Assembly: GCA_964534315.1 (NCBI GenBank)
Contig: CAZHOV010000030.1
Span: 1 to 40,263, forward strand
Length of the DNA stretch: 40,263 nucleotides
Origin: CAZHOV01 sp964534315
GTDB taxonomy: Bacteria; Bacteroidota; Bacteroidia; Chitinophagales; Saprospiraceae
Direction: 5' to 3'
This document shows, piece by piece, positions 17,170 to 24,783 of the stretch. Within the stretch, counting starts at the first letter, position 1; each line of letters begins with the position of its first letter. Made by a program: the position numbers and the translations under genes. The notes under the pieces were generated by a model, which was not told the DNA's origin, made no database searches, and saw nothing but the letters and a program-made list of their open reading frames with translations.

Positions 17170-18717
17170 ATGAAACGATCTATAAGCATATTATTACTTT
17201 TACTCCTGGGTGTAACTGCTAACGTAGAGGCAGCAGGTATTTTAGGTCAATTAAAAAAATGGACCGAAAAGGCGCAAAGGTTTTTTAGTGGGGAAGAACA
17301 ACTTGAGGACCAAGCCTTATATTCAGGCAACTATGTAATAGCTTATGAGCCTTACTTTCTAATTGAAAAACAGCACTTTGGAAAATCAAGCTTCCATTTT
17401 CACCTACTTACCGACCTGGTGATTGGCGATTACGACATCGACCCTCAAACCGGAAAACCCCGATATGAACAGGCCTTTAAAGTCCACCAAACAGCCAAAA
17501 CCATTGGTCAGGAAGAAAACATATTACAGGTATCCCGAAAAAGCAATGCCAAACTTCGGATGCTGCTCAATGTATCTATGCATAATGACTTCGGTGTTAG
17601 TTATGAGAACGATAATGCTACCCTAAATTTCTTTAGCAATAAAAATGCCCAGCAGGATACTTTAATTAATCGTTTGAAAAAAACCTTCATTGTTTGGGAG
17701 AAAAAGTATGATATACTCCGCGAAGAATCCGGAGTTGTCCTGGATTTTCAAAACTTTACAGGAAATCGCTCCAGGGTCCTTAACAATTTAATGGACTTCA
17801 TTAAGCGGATTGAAGAAACGGTAGGGCTTGTTTATTTAAAACTGCCTGCTTACTCGGAAAAACAATCGTTTTTTAATAATGAGGAATTCTTATTCTTTCT
17901 TAAACAGCATGTTGATCTGTTCATTCTAAAAGCCTATGATTTCACAAAATTGGAGCAGTTTGGGGTCAAAAAATGTATCCCACCTGTCAATATGTTTGAA
18001 GTAGAACGATGGCTAAAGTTTTATTCAGAAAATGATAGCCTGATTGAGGCAAAAAACATACTGATCGAATTTCCAAATTATGCTATTGCTTACGATGAAT
18101 CAGAAGTTGAAGATCTACCTCCCCTCCGATATGTACCGATAGGTATGGCTTACAAAAAAATAGCCAAGAGCAAAAAATCATACGTCGACTCTTTACACCG
18201 GTCTTATTTAATCATTGAGGATGCTGAAAACAGATGCACCTATTGTGTAGAAGATAGTTTGACTCTAGCAATGAAATATCAATGGGTTTTAAATGATCGA
18301 AAATGCGCTGGTATCGGCACCATGGGGCTGAGCTATATTTTTGAAGGAAACGCCACCAAACAACTGAATAAATGGTGGTGGGCCAAAGCACGTACACTTG
18401 CAAGACCAACAGCACCACTGGGCTGGTCTATAGCCAGTATGCTATTTTTGTTTATTTGTCTTGGTTATATTGTCGCTATTGCCCAGCATTGGCAGGTGAG
18501 AAATATTCTTGCAAAATACCAAAATCGCTTAACGTCTTTTGGGTTGCGGTTTGCATTGTTTTTCTTCTTCTTCTTATTATGCGCCGATATCATTCCACGT
18601 AATTTTATAGGATTATTAATCATTGGAGCTATACTCGGAATATTTATTTTAATGAGAATTGTTAAGCGGTACCTTGCTAAAGTGAGAAGATATGGAAAGT
18701 ATGCACAACACGTATGA
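17170..18717 (+). CDS. Membrane-anchored GH18-like protein with a lost active site
   Basis: A 515-aa protein with a signal peptide (1-21), a periplasmic domain of about 380 residues and three C-terminal membrane segments (about 418-440, 458-477, 479-499). The periplasmic domain follows the order of GH18 barrel strands: LTDLVIGDYDIDPQTGKP, KLRMLLNVS, SGVVLDFQNF, VYLKLPAY, VDLFILKAYDF, ILIEFPNYAIAY and GIGTMGLSYIFEG. In active GH18 enzymes the fourth strand reads D-x-x-D-x-D-x-E; here only the last Asp (D192) remains and the acid Glu is Gln 194. It probably binds a glycan rather than cutting it. The fold call comes from motif order by eye and is moderately sure. It sits in an operon with the 505-aa protein. 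Confidence 0.65.
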   Translation: MKRSISILLLLLLGVTANVEAAGILGQLKKWTEKAQRFFSGEEQLEDQALYSGNYVIAYEPYFLIEKQHFGKSSFHFHLLTDLVIGDYDIDPQTGKPRYEQAFKVHQTAKTIGQEENILQVSRKSNAKLRMLLNVSMHNDFGVSYENDNATLNFFSNKNAQQDTLINRLKKTFIVWEKKYDILREESGVVLDFQNFTGNRSRVLNNLMDFIKRIEETVGLVYLKLPAYSEKQSFFNNEEFLFFLKQHVDLFILKAYDFTKLEQFGVKKCIPPVNMFEVERWLKFYSENDSLIEAKNILIEFPNYAIAYDESEVEDLPPLRYVPIGMAYKKIAKSKKSYVDSLHRSYLIIEDAENRCTYCVEDSLTLAMKYQWVLNDRKCAGIGTMGLSYIFEGNATKQLNKWWWAKARTLARPTAPLGWSIASMLFLFICLGYIVAIAQHWQVRNILAKYQNRLTSFGLRFALFFFFFLLCADIIPRNFIGLLIIGAILGIFILMRIVKRYLAKVRRYGKYAQHV

Positions 18718-18791
18718 TTGAAACGTACCGGAAAATACAGATGTATTACAGATTTATTAATAAGCAAAACGTTAGACTAGGAATTTAACCA

Positions 18792-19073
18792 ATGAAAAAA
18801 TTTTTTAAGAATCTAGGTCCTCTTATCATCCCGGAATTAAAGATTCTCTTTTTTGGTATCATTCCTTTTTCCATTATCCTTACTTTCTTCTTTGTCTTTG
18901 TACTCGCAAAGGATGCAAAGAATGATGATTCAGAACTGTTTATAATTGGATTCCTAATTAGTATTGCTTGTTGCTATTTTGCCCGTTTTGTAAGCTGGCT
19001 GGTCAAAAAGAGAGTAACGAATTATCCGGAAGTACAAGGTGATATTTATGAGGAAAATTCGGAAGAAAACTAA
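18792..19073 (+). CDS. Small two-segment membrane protein, unknown
   Basis: A 93-aa protein with two hydrophobic helices (about 18-39 and 48-67) and an acidic tail ending DIYEENSEEN. No family is recognised. It follows the GH18-like gene by 74 bases on the same strand and is the last gene before the palindromic element and the injection-system operon. The stop codon overlaps the outer end of that element by three bases. Confidence 0.6.
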   Translation: MKKFFKNLGPLIIPELKILFFGIIPFSIILTFFFVFVLAKDAKNDDSELFIIGFLISIACCYFARFVSWLVKKRVTNYPEVQGDIYEENSEEN

Positions 19074-19235
19074 GCACTTGGTCAAAAATAAGTTACCATT
19101 AAATTGGGATGAGTTTTGAGCTCAATCAAGGCAAAAAAAGTAGGCGATGCCATAGCATCGGCGAGGCTTTTTAACGCAGAGTGAGCTTAAAAATCGCCCA
19201 ATGAAATAAGTGAATTATTTTGACCAAGTGCTTAA
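19071..19235. repeat. MITE-like palindromic element of about 165 bp
   Basis: The two ends are inverted copies: TAAGCACTTGGTCAAAA at the left and TTTTGACCAAGTGCTTA at the right, a perfect 17-base terminal match. The similarity goes on inward for about 55 bases with roughly three quarters identity, including GAGCTCA near the left and TGAGCTTA near the right. The centre is another palindrome, GCGATGC CATA GCATCGG, inside A-rich and T-rich flanks. It encodes no protein. The structure fits a non-autonomous inverted-repeat element or a large REP-like hairpin. No clear target-site duplication is visible. Confidence 0.75.
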
Positions 19236-19268
19236 GCGGCAAATCAAAATTGCTTGTATAATAAATCT

Positions 19269-19331
19269 GTTCGGCCATTATAGACTAAGTGATTGAATAC
19301 CTGGAATGAACGCAGGAAATAATGACCGAAC
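19269..19331. promoter_or_regulatory. Inverted repeat upstream of the injection-system operon
   Basis: GTTCGGCCATTAT (19269-19281) and ATAATGACCGAAC (19319-19331) pair over 13 bases with one mismatch and enclose 37 bases. The pair lies 70 bases before the first gene of the operon. It could be a two-site operator or an RNA hairpin in the leader. The remaining bases up to 19400 are AT-rich with a possible -33 TTTG at 19358 but no good -7 box. Confidence 0.45.
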
Positions 19332-19400
19332 TCAAAAAGATTTTTTATACCAATTTTTTTGCCTTACTATTTAATTGTTAACCACTATTAATTTAAAAGA

Positions 19401-19913
19401 ATGATCCACGAGTTCATTCCTATTATCGCAGGCGAATTAAGTGATTTTCTTGATTCCAGATTTGATACGAGCGAAGAGCCCGTAACCTTGTCGGGTATTG
19501 TCAATCAAGATGGCACCGTTGCGATTAATGGTGAAAATAAAATCGTATGCACCCTGGTAAATATAGAGCGAGACGGCTCCAACCAAATGGCCGGAGGCGG
19601 TTTTTCAAGGGGGGATCTACCTGTGCATATCAATTTGTATGTCCTCTTTTCTGCATTTTTCACGGATTATGCAGAGGGCTTAAAATTCATTTCCGGCGTT
19701 ATCGGTTTCTTCCAGGCCAACCCTACTTTTACCTATGATGGAAACACCGTAAAAGTAGAGTTACACAATATTGATTTCAGAGAATTGGGAAATTTATGGA
19801 CGGCCGTTGGCGCTAAAGTACTACCATCCGTACTGTATAAGATCCGAACATTGAATATGGATGAAGACAATATCAGAGACGAAATACCGGCCATTTCCGG
19901 AATAACGATATAA
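19401..19913 (+). CDS. eCIS sheath/tube terminator, Pvc16-like (DUF4255)
   Basis: A 170-aa protein of the DUF4255 / Pvc16 N-terminal family, which caps the distal end of the contractile sheath and tube in Afp and PVC particles. Typical features are the start MIHEFIPIIAGELSDFLDSR, VNIERDGSNQ near residue 50, LPVHINLYVLFSAFF at about 73, LKFISGVIGFFQANPTF, and the closing LWTAVGAKVLPSVLYKIRTL. It lacks the extra C-terminal domain of Afp16 and is about the size of short caps in Bacteroidota loci. It leads the operon, whereas Afp16 and Pvc16 come last in their loci. The stop codon is directly followed by the octamer array. Confidence 0.92.
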   Translation: MIHEFIPIIAGELSDFLDSRFDTSEEPVTLSGIVNQDGTVAINGENKIVCTLVNIERDGSNQMAGGGFSRGDLPVHINLYVLFSAFFTDYAEGLKFISGVIGFFQANPTFTYDGNTVKVELHNIDFRELGNLWTAVGAKVLPSVLYKIRTLNMDEDNIRDEIPAISGITI

Positions 19914-20175
19914 TTGGAAAGTAGGAATGTTGGAATGTTGGAAAGTTGGAAATTTGGAAAGTTGGAAATTTGGAAAGTTGGAATATTGGAAAGTTGGAAT
20001 ATTGGAAAGTTGGAATATTGGAAAGTTGGAATGTTGGAAAGTTGGAATGTTGGAAAGTTGGAAAGTGGAAAAGTGGAAAGTAGGAATATTGGAAAGTTGG
20101 AAAGTAGGAATGTTGGAAAGTTGGAATGTTGGAAAGTTGGAAAGTGGAAATTTGGAAATTTGGAAATTTGGAAAG
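19914..20175. repeat. Tandem array of 33 octamer-type units (TTGGAARN)
   Basis: Starting on the base after a stop codon, 33 units follow head to tail, 31 of eight bases and two of seven. Most alternate TTGGAAAG with TTGGAATA, TTGGAATG or TTGGAAAT, so the middle part has a higher period of 16. The array contains almost no stop codons in two frames and so creates long artificial reading frames rich in Lys, Trp, Glu, Leu and Ser; I take these as non-coding. The sequence fits replication slippage rather than a CRISPR, as there are no spacers. Confidence 0.9.
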
Positions 20176-20226
20176 TAAACCTTAAACCTACAACTTTAAA
20201 CGATTCAACAGTTCATCAATTAAACA

Positions 20227-21372
20227 ATGATTCGCCCCAACCTCAATACAGGAGGAGGTGACTACGAAAAAAACCATTTACACCATATGATGCAGTATAT
20301 TTATGTAGCGGATAATTGGGAAAAGCTGATCAGCTTATCATGTCATCATACGTTTTACGAAGATGGTATATGTAAGGATTTCAGCTTCACTCCATCTATG
20401 GAAACGGATCTGGCGCTAAAGAATTTGAAATGTATTTTCAGATCTCAACCAAATGGTTTTACCATTTTAGGGCATTCAGAAAAAAGTTTGAAGTTATTTC
20501 AGTCTCCTGTTTTAAAAGTGGAGAAGTTCACTTTTTATATCAACCAGAATAACGGCAAGTTCATAAACTTTTCCAATTTGCCATTTACTTCCTTCGGTCA
20601 GCTATATTATTTTAATAATTTGACTGAAAATAAAGAAAAAGGGTCCGATGCGAAGTTGTTGCACGGGCAGGAATATCTTTATCCTAAGGAAGATGAGTTT
20701 TGTGCCTGGCGGCCAAAGCGTTTTCAGGTAAGGGTAGAGCAAGGTAAAAAAATTGATTTAGAAGTAATTGACGTATTCGGAAAAAAGGTGAAGCTGGAGG
20801 ATCTTCCCGAAAAAGCCCCCACGCGGCTGATTCCGCTTAACCTGGATAGTCACTCCCCCGGAAAATATACCTTAAAAACAAAGCAGGGAGACGTACCGAT
20901 TATAACGTCAAAAAAACGACTGGAGCGCTACTGGGGAGTAATCGATATTTATTTGGAAGCCGCTCCCAAGGGTAATCAAATAATTGTAAAGAATCAATTT
21001 ACCCCTCAGGAATACTCCATAAAAATTGAGCGCCGGTCCACACATTGGCGTTATTTCCTCATCGATCAAAATAATAAGAAAGAGCAACCCAAGTTCAGCA
21101 ATCCAAAAGTATCTACCAACGGAACAGAATTAGAATTTACGAACCCGGAATTTATCGAATTGTCTAACGGACATCAAGCAGCAATGATTGAGTCCAAGAA
21201 ACCACTACCGCTCTCTGAAATGATTAGTAATAAGGACAAGCTAAACCTAAAGATAAAGAAGAATGGAAAATGGGTTAGTAAACCCTTAAAGTTACCGAAA
21301 CCAACAATTGACTTAATAAAACCGGACAGAGAAACGAATAAAATTTACTCCGAAACATTTGTATATTTATAA
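20227..21372 (+). CDS. Unknown protein encoded inside the eCIS operon
   Basis: A 381-aa protein, or 361 aa if it begins at the Met at 20287 (MMQYIYVADNWEKL), which looks like the more natural N-terminus. No membrane segment or signal peptide is seen. It seems made of beta-rich domains: one containing FRSQPNGFTILGHSEKSLKL (about 71-90), one near 165-225 with EVIDVFGKKVKLEDLP then LNLDSHSPGKYTLKT, which resembles an Ig-like or sorting-domain-like sandwich, and a Lys-rich third part. Its place between cap and sheath genes argues for a structural or cap-adaptor part, or a chaperone. No such protein exists at this place in Afp or PVC loci. An AGGAGGAGG run at 20250-20258 lies inside the longer frame and too far from the second Met. 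Confidence 0.6.
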   Translation: MIRPNLNTGGGDYEKNHLHHMMQYIYVADNWEKLISLSCHHTFYEDGICKDFSFTPSMETDLALKNLKCIFRSQPNGFTILGHSEKSLKLFQSPVLKVEKFTFYINQNNGKFINFSNLPFTSFGQLYYFNNLTENKEKGSDAKLLHGQEYLYPKEDEFCAWRPKRFQVRVEQGKKIDLEVIDVFGKKVKLEDLPEKAPTRLIPLNLDSHSPGKYTLKTKQGDVPIITSKKRLERYWGVIDIYLEAAPKGNQIIVKNQFTPQEYSIKIERRSTHWRYFLIDQNNKKEQPKFSNPKVSTNGTELEFTNPEFIELSNGHQAAMIESKKPLPLSEMISNKDKLNLKIKKNGKWVSKPLKLPKPTIDLIKPDRETNKIYSETFVYL

Positions 21373-21410
21373 ATCAAACCCTTCATTATTCAAAAAATTG
21401 AAATGAAACC

Positions 21411-23054
21411 ATGGCTAGATTTGCAACTCCAGGCGTCTATGTAAAAGAAAAGAGCTCCTTTGGTGCTTCAGGCGCTGCTGTACCTACTGCTGTACCTGCC
21501 TTTATTGGTTATACTGAAAAGGCTAGTCGAGGAAATAATTCCTTGTTAAATATTCCAACCAGAGTCGAGTCTTTGGCTGAATTTGAAAAATTCTTCGGCG
21601 GAGCACCTCATCAAACGTTTACCGTAAAAGCTGATGGCGACAGCTACGCTCTGACAGAAGATCAAAAGACTAAATATTTGCTTTACAATAGTATGAGATT
21701 ATTCTATGCTAACGGTGGCGGTATTTGTTATGTCGTTTCAGTCGGAGACTACTCCAAACCTGTTAATCCTGCCGACCTCACAGGAGAAAAGACAGGTGGT
21801 GGATTGAAATCCTTACTTTTAGCTCAAGAACCAACCATGTTGGTGGTGCCTGATGCCCAATTATTGGACAAAGGCGATTGCTATAAAGTTTACCAGGAAA
21901 TGTTGATGCATTGCGGAATGGAAACCAAAAGCAGAGTTTCTATTTTTGATGTATATGACGGACATGAAGCTCGTACTTATGACAACAAAGATGTCGTAAA
22001 TGCATTCCGGGAAGGCGTTGGAGAAAACTTCCTTTCTTACGGTGCAGGGTATTACCCTTATTTACATACCTCTATTGTTTCTAAGAGCGAAGTTTCTTAC
22101 CAGAACATCAGCAATATTGACAATCTCGTTAAATTGTTGACGAAAGAAGCAGAAAACCGCTACTTGGGTGGTTCTCCGGAACCTACTCCTTCTTCCACTT
22201 CATCATCTTCTTCCTCTACTTCTAAAGGAAATGATAAGGATAAAGGAAAGTCGACGCCTCCTCCGCCAAAAAAATCCGATAATCCTGGACCGGTGGATGA
22301 AAAGGCGCAAAAGAAGTTTGATGCGGCTAAGGCTGAAATTAACAAACTAAAAGATGCCGAAGCTAACTCAAAGGTCGTGGATCAAAACGTTAAGGCTATT
22401 AGCCCAATGTATAAGATGATCCTCGCCGATATGCGTGCTCACATGAACCTGCTTCCTCCAAGTGCCGCTATGGCTGGTGCTTATTGTATGACGGATAATG
22501 CGACAGGCGTACACAAGGCTCCCGCCAACTTAAGCGTGAGTGCTGCGTTGGCCCCTGCTGTCAATATTTCCAGCGAAGATCAAGAAGACCTGAATGCTCC
22601 TATTAACGGTAAATCCGTGAATGCCATCCGTACCTTCCTCGGAAGAGGCGTATTGGTCTGGGGTGCCCGAACATTAGATGGAAATAGCCAGGATTGGCGT
22701 TATATAAATGTTCGACGATCCATGATCATGCTGGAGCAATCGGTAAAAAACTTACTGGAACGTTACGTTTTCGAACCCAATACTCCAGGTACATGGGTTA
22801 AGGTACGAGCATCGCTCGTTAACTTCCTTACTAGTATGTGGCGTCAGGGAACCTTAGTCGGTACTTCTCCTACACAGGCTTTTGATGTGGGATTAGGCTT
22901 AGGCTCCACCATGACGCCTAACGATATCCTGGATGGTGTCATGAGAATCTCCATCAAAGTAGCTATCTCTCGACCTGCAGAATTTATCGAAGTAACCTTC
23001 GAACAAAAAATGCAAGGCGGTGACGCTGGTGGCGGAGATGAAGGCGGTGAATAA
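21411..23054 (+). CDS. Contractile sheath protein (phage-tail-sheath family)
   Basis: A 547-aa sheath protein, the outer contractile layer around the tube. The N-terminus ATPGVYVKEKSSFGAS with VPAFIGYTEKA is the standard start of the family, and the C-terminal 180 residues carry the fold core: GKSVNAIRTFLGRGVLVWGA, WRYINVRRSMIMLEQSVKNL, and the interlocking C-terminal strand region AISRPAEFIEVTFEQKMQ. Between about residues 252 and 310 is a disordered insert of Ser, Thr, Pro and Lys (SSTSSSSSSTS, then PPPPKK), probably a surface loop. A Gly/Asp/Glu tail closes the protein. There is a single sheath gene here, against three in Afp and PVC. Confidence 0.96.
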   Translation: MARFATPGVYVKEKSSFGASGAAVPTAVPAFIGYTEKASRGNNSLLNIPTRVESLAEFEKFFGGAPHQTFTVKADGDSYALTEDQKTKYLLYNSMRLFYANGGGICYVVSVGDYSKPVNPADLTGEKTGGGLKSLLLAQEPTMLVVPDAQLLDKGDCYKVYQEMLMHCGMETKSRVSIFDVYDGHEARTYDNKDVVNAFREGVGENFLSYGAGYYPYLHTSIVSKSEVSYQNISNIDNLVKLLTKEAENRYLGGSPEPTPSSTSSSSSSTSKGNDKDKGKSTPPPPKKSDNPGPVDEKAQKKFDAAKAEINKLKDAEANSKVVDQNVKAISPMYKMILADMRAHMNLLPPSAAMAGAYCMTDNATGVHKAPANLSVSAALAPAVNISSEDQEDLNAPINGKSVNAIRTFLGRGVLVWGARTLDGNSQDWRYINVRRSMIMLEQSVKNLLERYVFEPNTPGTWVKVRASLVNFLTSMWRQGTLVGTSPTQAFDVGLGLGSTMTPNDILDGVMRISIKVAISRPAEFIEVTFEQKMQGGDAGGGDEGGE

Positions 23055-23073
23055 TAATCAACACCACTTCTTT

Positions 23074-23093
23074 GCTCAATTTTTCGATTGAGC
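23074..23093 (+). terminator. Hairpin after the sheath gene
   Basis: GCTCAAT, six-base loop, ATTGAGC, seven perfect pairs, followed a few bases later by the T-rich TTGTTGTTTTT. It lies between the sheath and first tube genes and could be a weak terminator or an mRNA-stabilising end. Confidence 0.55.
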
Positions 23094-23149
23094 ACCTTGT
23101 TGTTTTTGAAAACATAATATTAAGTTAAACCTTTAAAAATCAACATATT

Positions 23150-23629
23150 ATGGCAGATTTTGAAGATCAATGGCCCATTCCGAAGTTTCATTTTCGCGTT
23201 TCTATAGCTGATGAAGAAATGAGCTTTCAAGAAGTCTCAGGTTTGGAGGCCAACACCGAAGTGATTGAATATCGCCACGGTGACAGCGAAGTATTTAGTA
23301 CGATCAAACAAGCAGGAATCGTAAAAACCAGTAACCTTACCTTAAAGAAAGGTGTATTTGCTGAAGATTCTCGCTTACTGGAGTACTTCAACCAAATTTA
23401 TGAGAAAGACTATTACGGCACGGAAGATACCCGTGTCGATATTCTGATCGAATTACTGGATGAAACCGGTGAAACCGTCATGGGGTGGAACATTCAACGT
23501 GCTTTCCCCATCAAGTTCACCGGTACAGACTTGAAATCAGATGCCAACGAGATCGCAGTTGAGACCGTTGAATTTGCCTACGAGTCAATCCGTGTCTCAT
23601 TAGATGGTAGCTTATCCGCTGAAGGATAA
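23150..23629 (+). CDS. Inner tube protein 1 (gp19-like, Pvc1/Afp1 type)
   Basis: A 159-aa phage tail tube family protein that stacks in hexamers to make the inner tube. Signature pieces: PKFHFRVSIADEEMSFQEVSG, then EYRHGDSEVF, TSNLTLKKGVF at about 65, WNIQRAFPIKFTGTDLKSDANEIA (about 117-140) and VETVEFAYESI at the end. As the gene nearest the sheath gene, and the one followed by the strongest hairpin, it is the best candidate for the major tube subunit. Confidence 0.95.
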   Translation: MADFEDQWPIPKFHFRVSIADEEMSFQEVSGLEANTEVIEYRHGDSEVFSTIKQAGIVKTSNLTLKKGVFAEDSRLLEYFNQIYEKDYYGTEDTRVDILIELLDETGETVMGWNIQRAFPIKFTGTDLKSDANEIAVETVEFAYESIRVSLDGSLSAEG

Positions 23630-23651
23630 TGAGTATATCGTCTATTAGAAT

Positions 23652-23710
23652 GCCCGCTGGCAAGATATAATCTATGGCTGATTATTTCTTGCCAGTGTAA
23701 GGGGCTTTTC
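23652..23710 (+). terminator. Strong terminator-like hairpin after the first tube gene
   Basis: CTGGCAAGATATAATC (23657-23672), a seven-base loop, then GATTATTTCTTGCCAG (23680-23695) pair over 16 positions with one mismatch. Outside lie GCCC at 23652 and GGGGC at 23701, followed by TTTTC. It looks like a rho-independent terminator placed inside the operon, so only part of the transcripts would read on. Confidence 0.75.
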
Positions 23711-23731
23711 TTAACTCTAAATCGTTTTCCC

Positions 23732-24196
23732 ATGCCACCTGATGATACTACATTTCCATTACCAAAATTTTTCTTTAAAGTAACAATCAATGGAAAAGAA
23801 ATTGCTTTTCAAGAAGTTAGTGGTCTGGATCAAGAATCCGATACAGTAGAATACAGAGCGGGAAATAGCTCAAACTTTATCAAAAGTAAAAGGCGAGGAC
23901 TATTTAAAAGCGGACAAATCTCCATGAAAAGAGGAACGTTTAAAGGGGATAAAGTACTGCTGGATTTCTTCGCTATGCAAAAACAACGCGATTATTATCC
24001 GACCTCCAGACAACAATTTATCGAACTCGAAATCGAACTCTGCGACCATAAAGGAGAGACATTAGTCGCCTGGAATGTGGAACGTGCTGTACCTATAAAG
24101 TTTAGCGGAACCGACTTGAAATCTGATGCTAACGAAATTGCAATTGAATCGCTGGAATTTGTGCATGAAGGAATAAAAGTGGAATATACCGGCTAA
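23732..24196 (+). CDS. Tube protein 2 (gp19-like paralogue)
   Basis: A 154-aa paralogue of the first tube protein with the same skeleton: PKFFFKVTINGKEIAFQEVSG, VEYRAGNSSNF, ISMKRGTFKGD, WNVERAVPIKFSGTDLKSDA and ESLEFVHEGI. In PVC and Afp such second tube proteins (Pvc5/Afp5 type) form special rings near the baseplate; the same role is inferred here. It is more basic than tube protein 1 in the 45-70 region (KSKRRGLFKSG). Confidence 0.93.
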   Translation: MPPDDTTFPLPKFFFKVTINGKEIAFQEVSGLDQESDTVEYRAGNSSNFIKSKRRGLFKSGQISMKRGTFKGDKVLLDFFAMQKQRDYYPTSRQQFIELEIELCDHKGETLVAWNVERAVPIKFSGTDLKSDANEIAIESLEFVHEGIKVEYTG

Positions 24197-24215
24197 ACTA
24201 GCCTTTCCACTAGTT
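24196..24215 (+). other. Small hairpin after the second tube gene
   Basis: AACTAG, eight-base loop, CTAGTT. It starts in the stop codon region of the second tube gene and has no T-run behind it, so it may only mark an mRNA end. Confidence 0.3.
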
Positions 24216-24246
24216 AGATTAGATAAAAAGATTACAATCAAACAAC

Positions 24247-24735
24247 ATGGCTGATGCATCTTATTTTCCACCAGTAGGTTTCTTCTTCGAAGTCACCATT
24301 TTTGACCCCGCATCAAACCTCGTTGATGGTGCGCATTTTCAAGAAGTATCCGGTATAGAGGTGAGCTTGGAAACAGAGGATTATGGAGAAGGGGGAAATA
24401 ATCTGTATAAACAAAAGATTCCAAAAGCACCTTCCTATTCCAATTTAGTGCTTAAAAGAGGATTATTGACGCTTAATGATCCTGACTTTACTAACTGGGT
24501 AAAAGAAACCATTTTATCAGAAGGCCGCTTCAATGATTCAGAGGGAATTGTGTTGAAGAACATTATGGTAAAACTAAAAGACCCCAGCGGATCAAAAGAC
24601 CAATTAATGAATTGGGTCTTTTATGGTGCCTATCCGGTCAAGTGGAGTATTTCAGGATTTAATGCCGAAGAAAATTCTATTGTTACGGAAACCCTTGAGT
24701 TTGCTTATCGAAATTTTAATATTAATGTGGAGTGA
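24247..24735 (+). CDS. Tube protein 3 (tube-initiator-like paralogue)
   Basis: A 162-aa, more distant member of the tube family: PPVGFFFEVTIFD, HFQEVSGIEVSLETEDYGEGG, YSNLVLKRGLL, MNWVFYGAYPVKWSISGFNAEE and ETLEFAYRNF. The GTDLKSDAN motif of the other two is replaced by ISGFNAEEN, and the N-terminal loop is longer (ASNLVDGA). Distant tube copies of this type typically join the tube to the spike, as Pvc7-adjacent initiator rings do; this assignment is inference from order, as it is the tube gene nearest the baseplate genes. Confidence 0.9.
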   Translation: MADASYFPPVGFFFEVTIFDPASNLVDGAHFQEVSGIEVSLETEDYGEGGNNLYKQKIPKAPSYSNLVLKRGLLTLNDPDFTNWVKETILSEGRFNDSEGIVLKNIMVKLKDPSGSKDQLMNWVFYGAYPVKWSISGFNAEENSIVTETLEFAYRNFNINVE

Positions 24736-24783
24736 CCAAGGCTTTCAATAATCTTTTTTGTCTAAACAAAATCAACTACTACT

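Noticed and set aside
19914..20175. CRISPR array
   Set aside because: Units are eight bases with no spacers and no cas genes are near.
20250..20258. Shine-Dalgarno run AGGAGGAGG as a ribosome site for the 381-aa gene
   Set aside because: It is inside the longer frame and about 28 bases before the internal Met, too far for a normal site; the GTG right at its end opens only an 11-codon frame.
19914..20261. Open frames of 115 and 83 codons through the octamer array
   Set aside because: They exist only because the repeat lacks stop codons in two frames; the predicted proteins are endless Lys/Trp/Glu/Leu/Ser repeats and one overlaps the real downstream gene.
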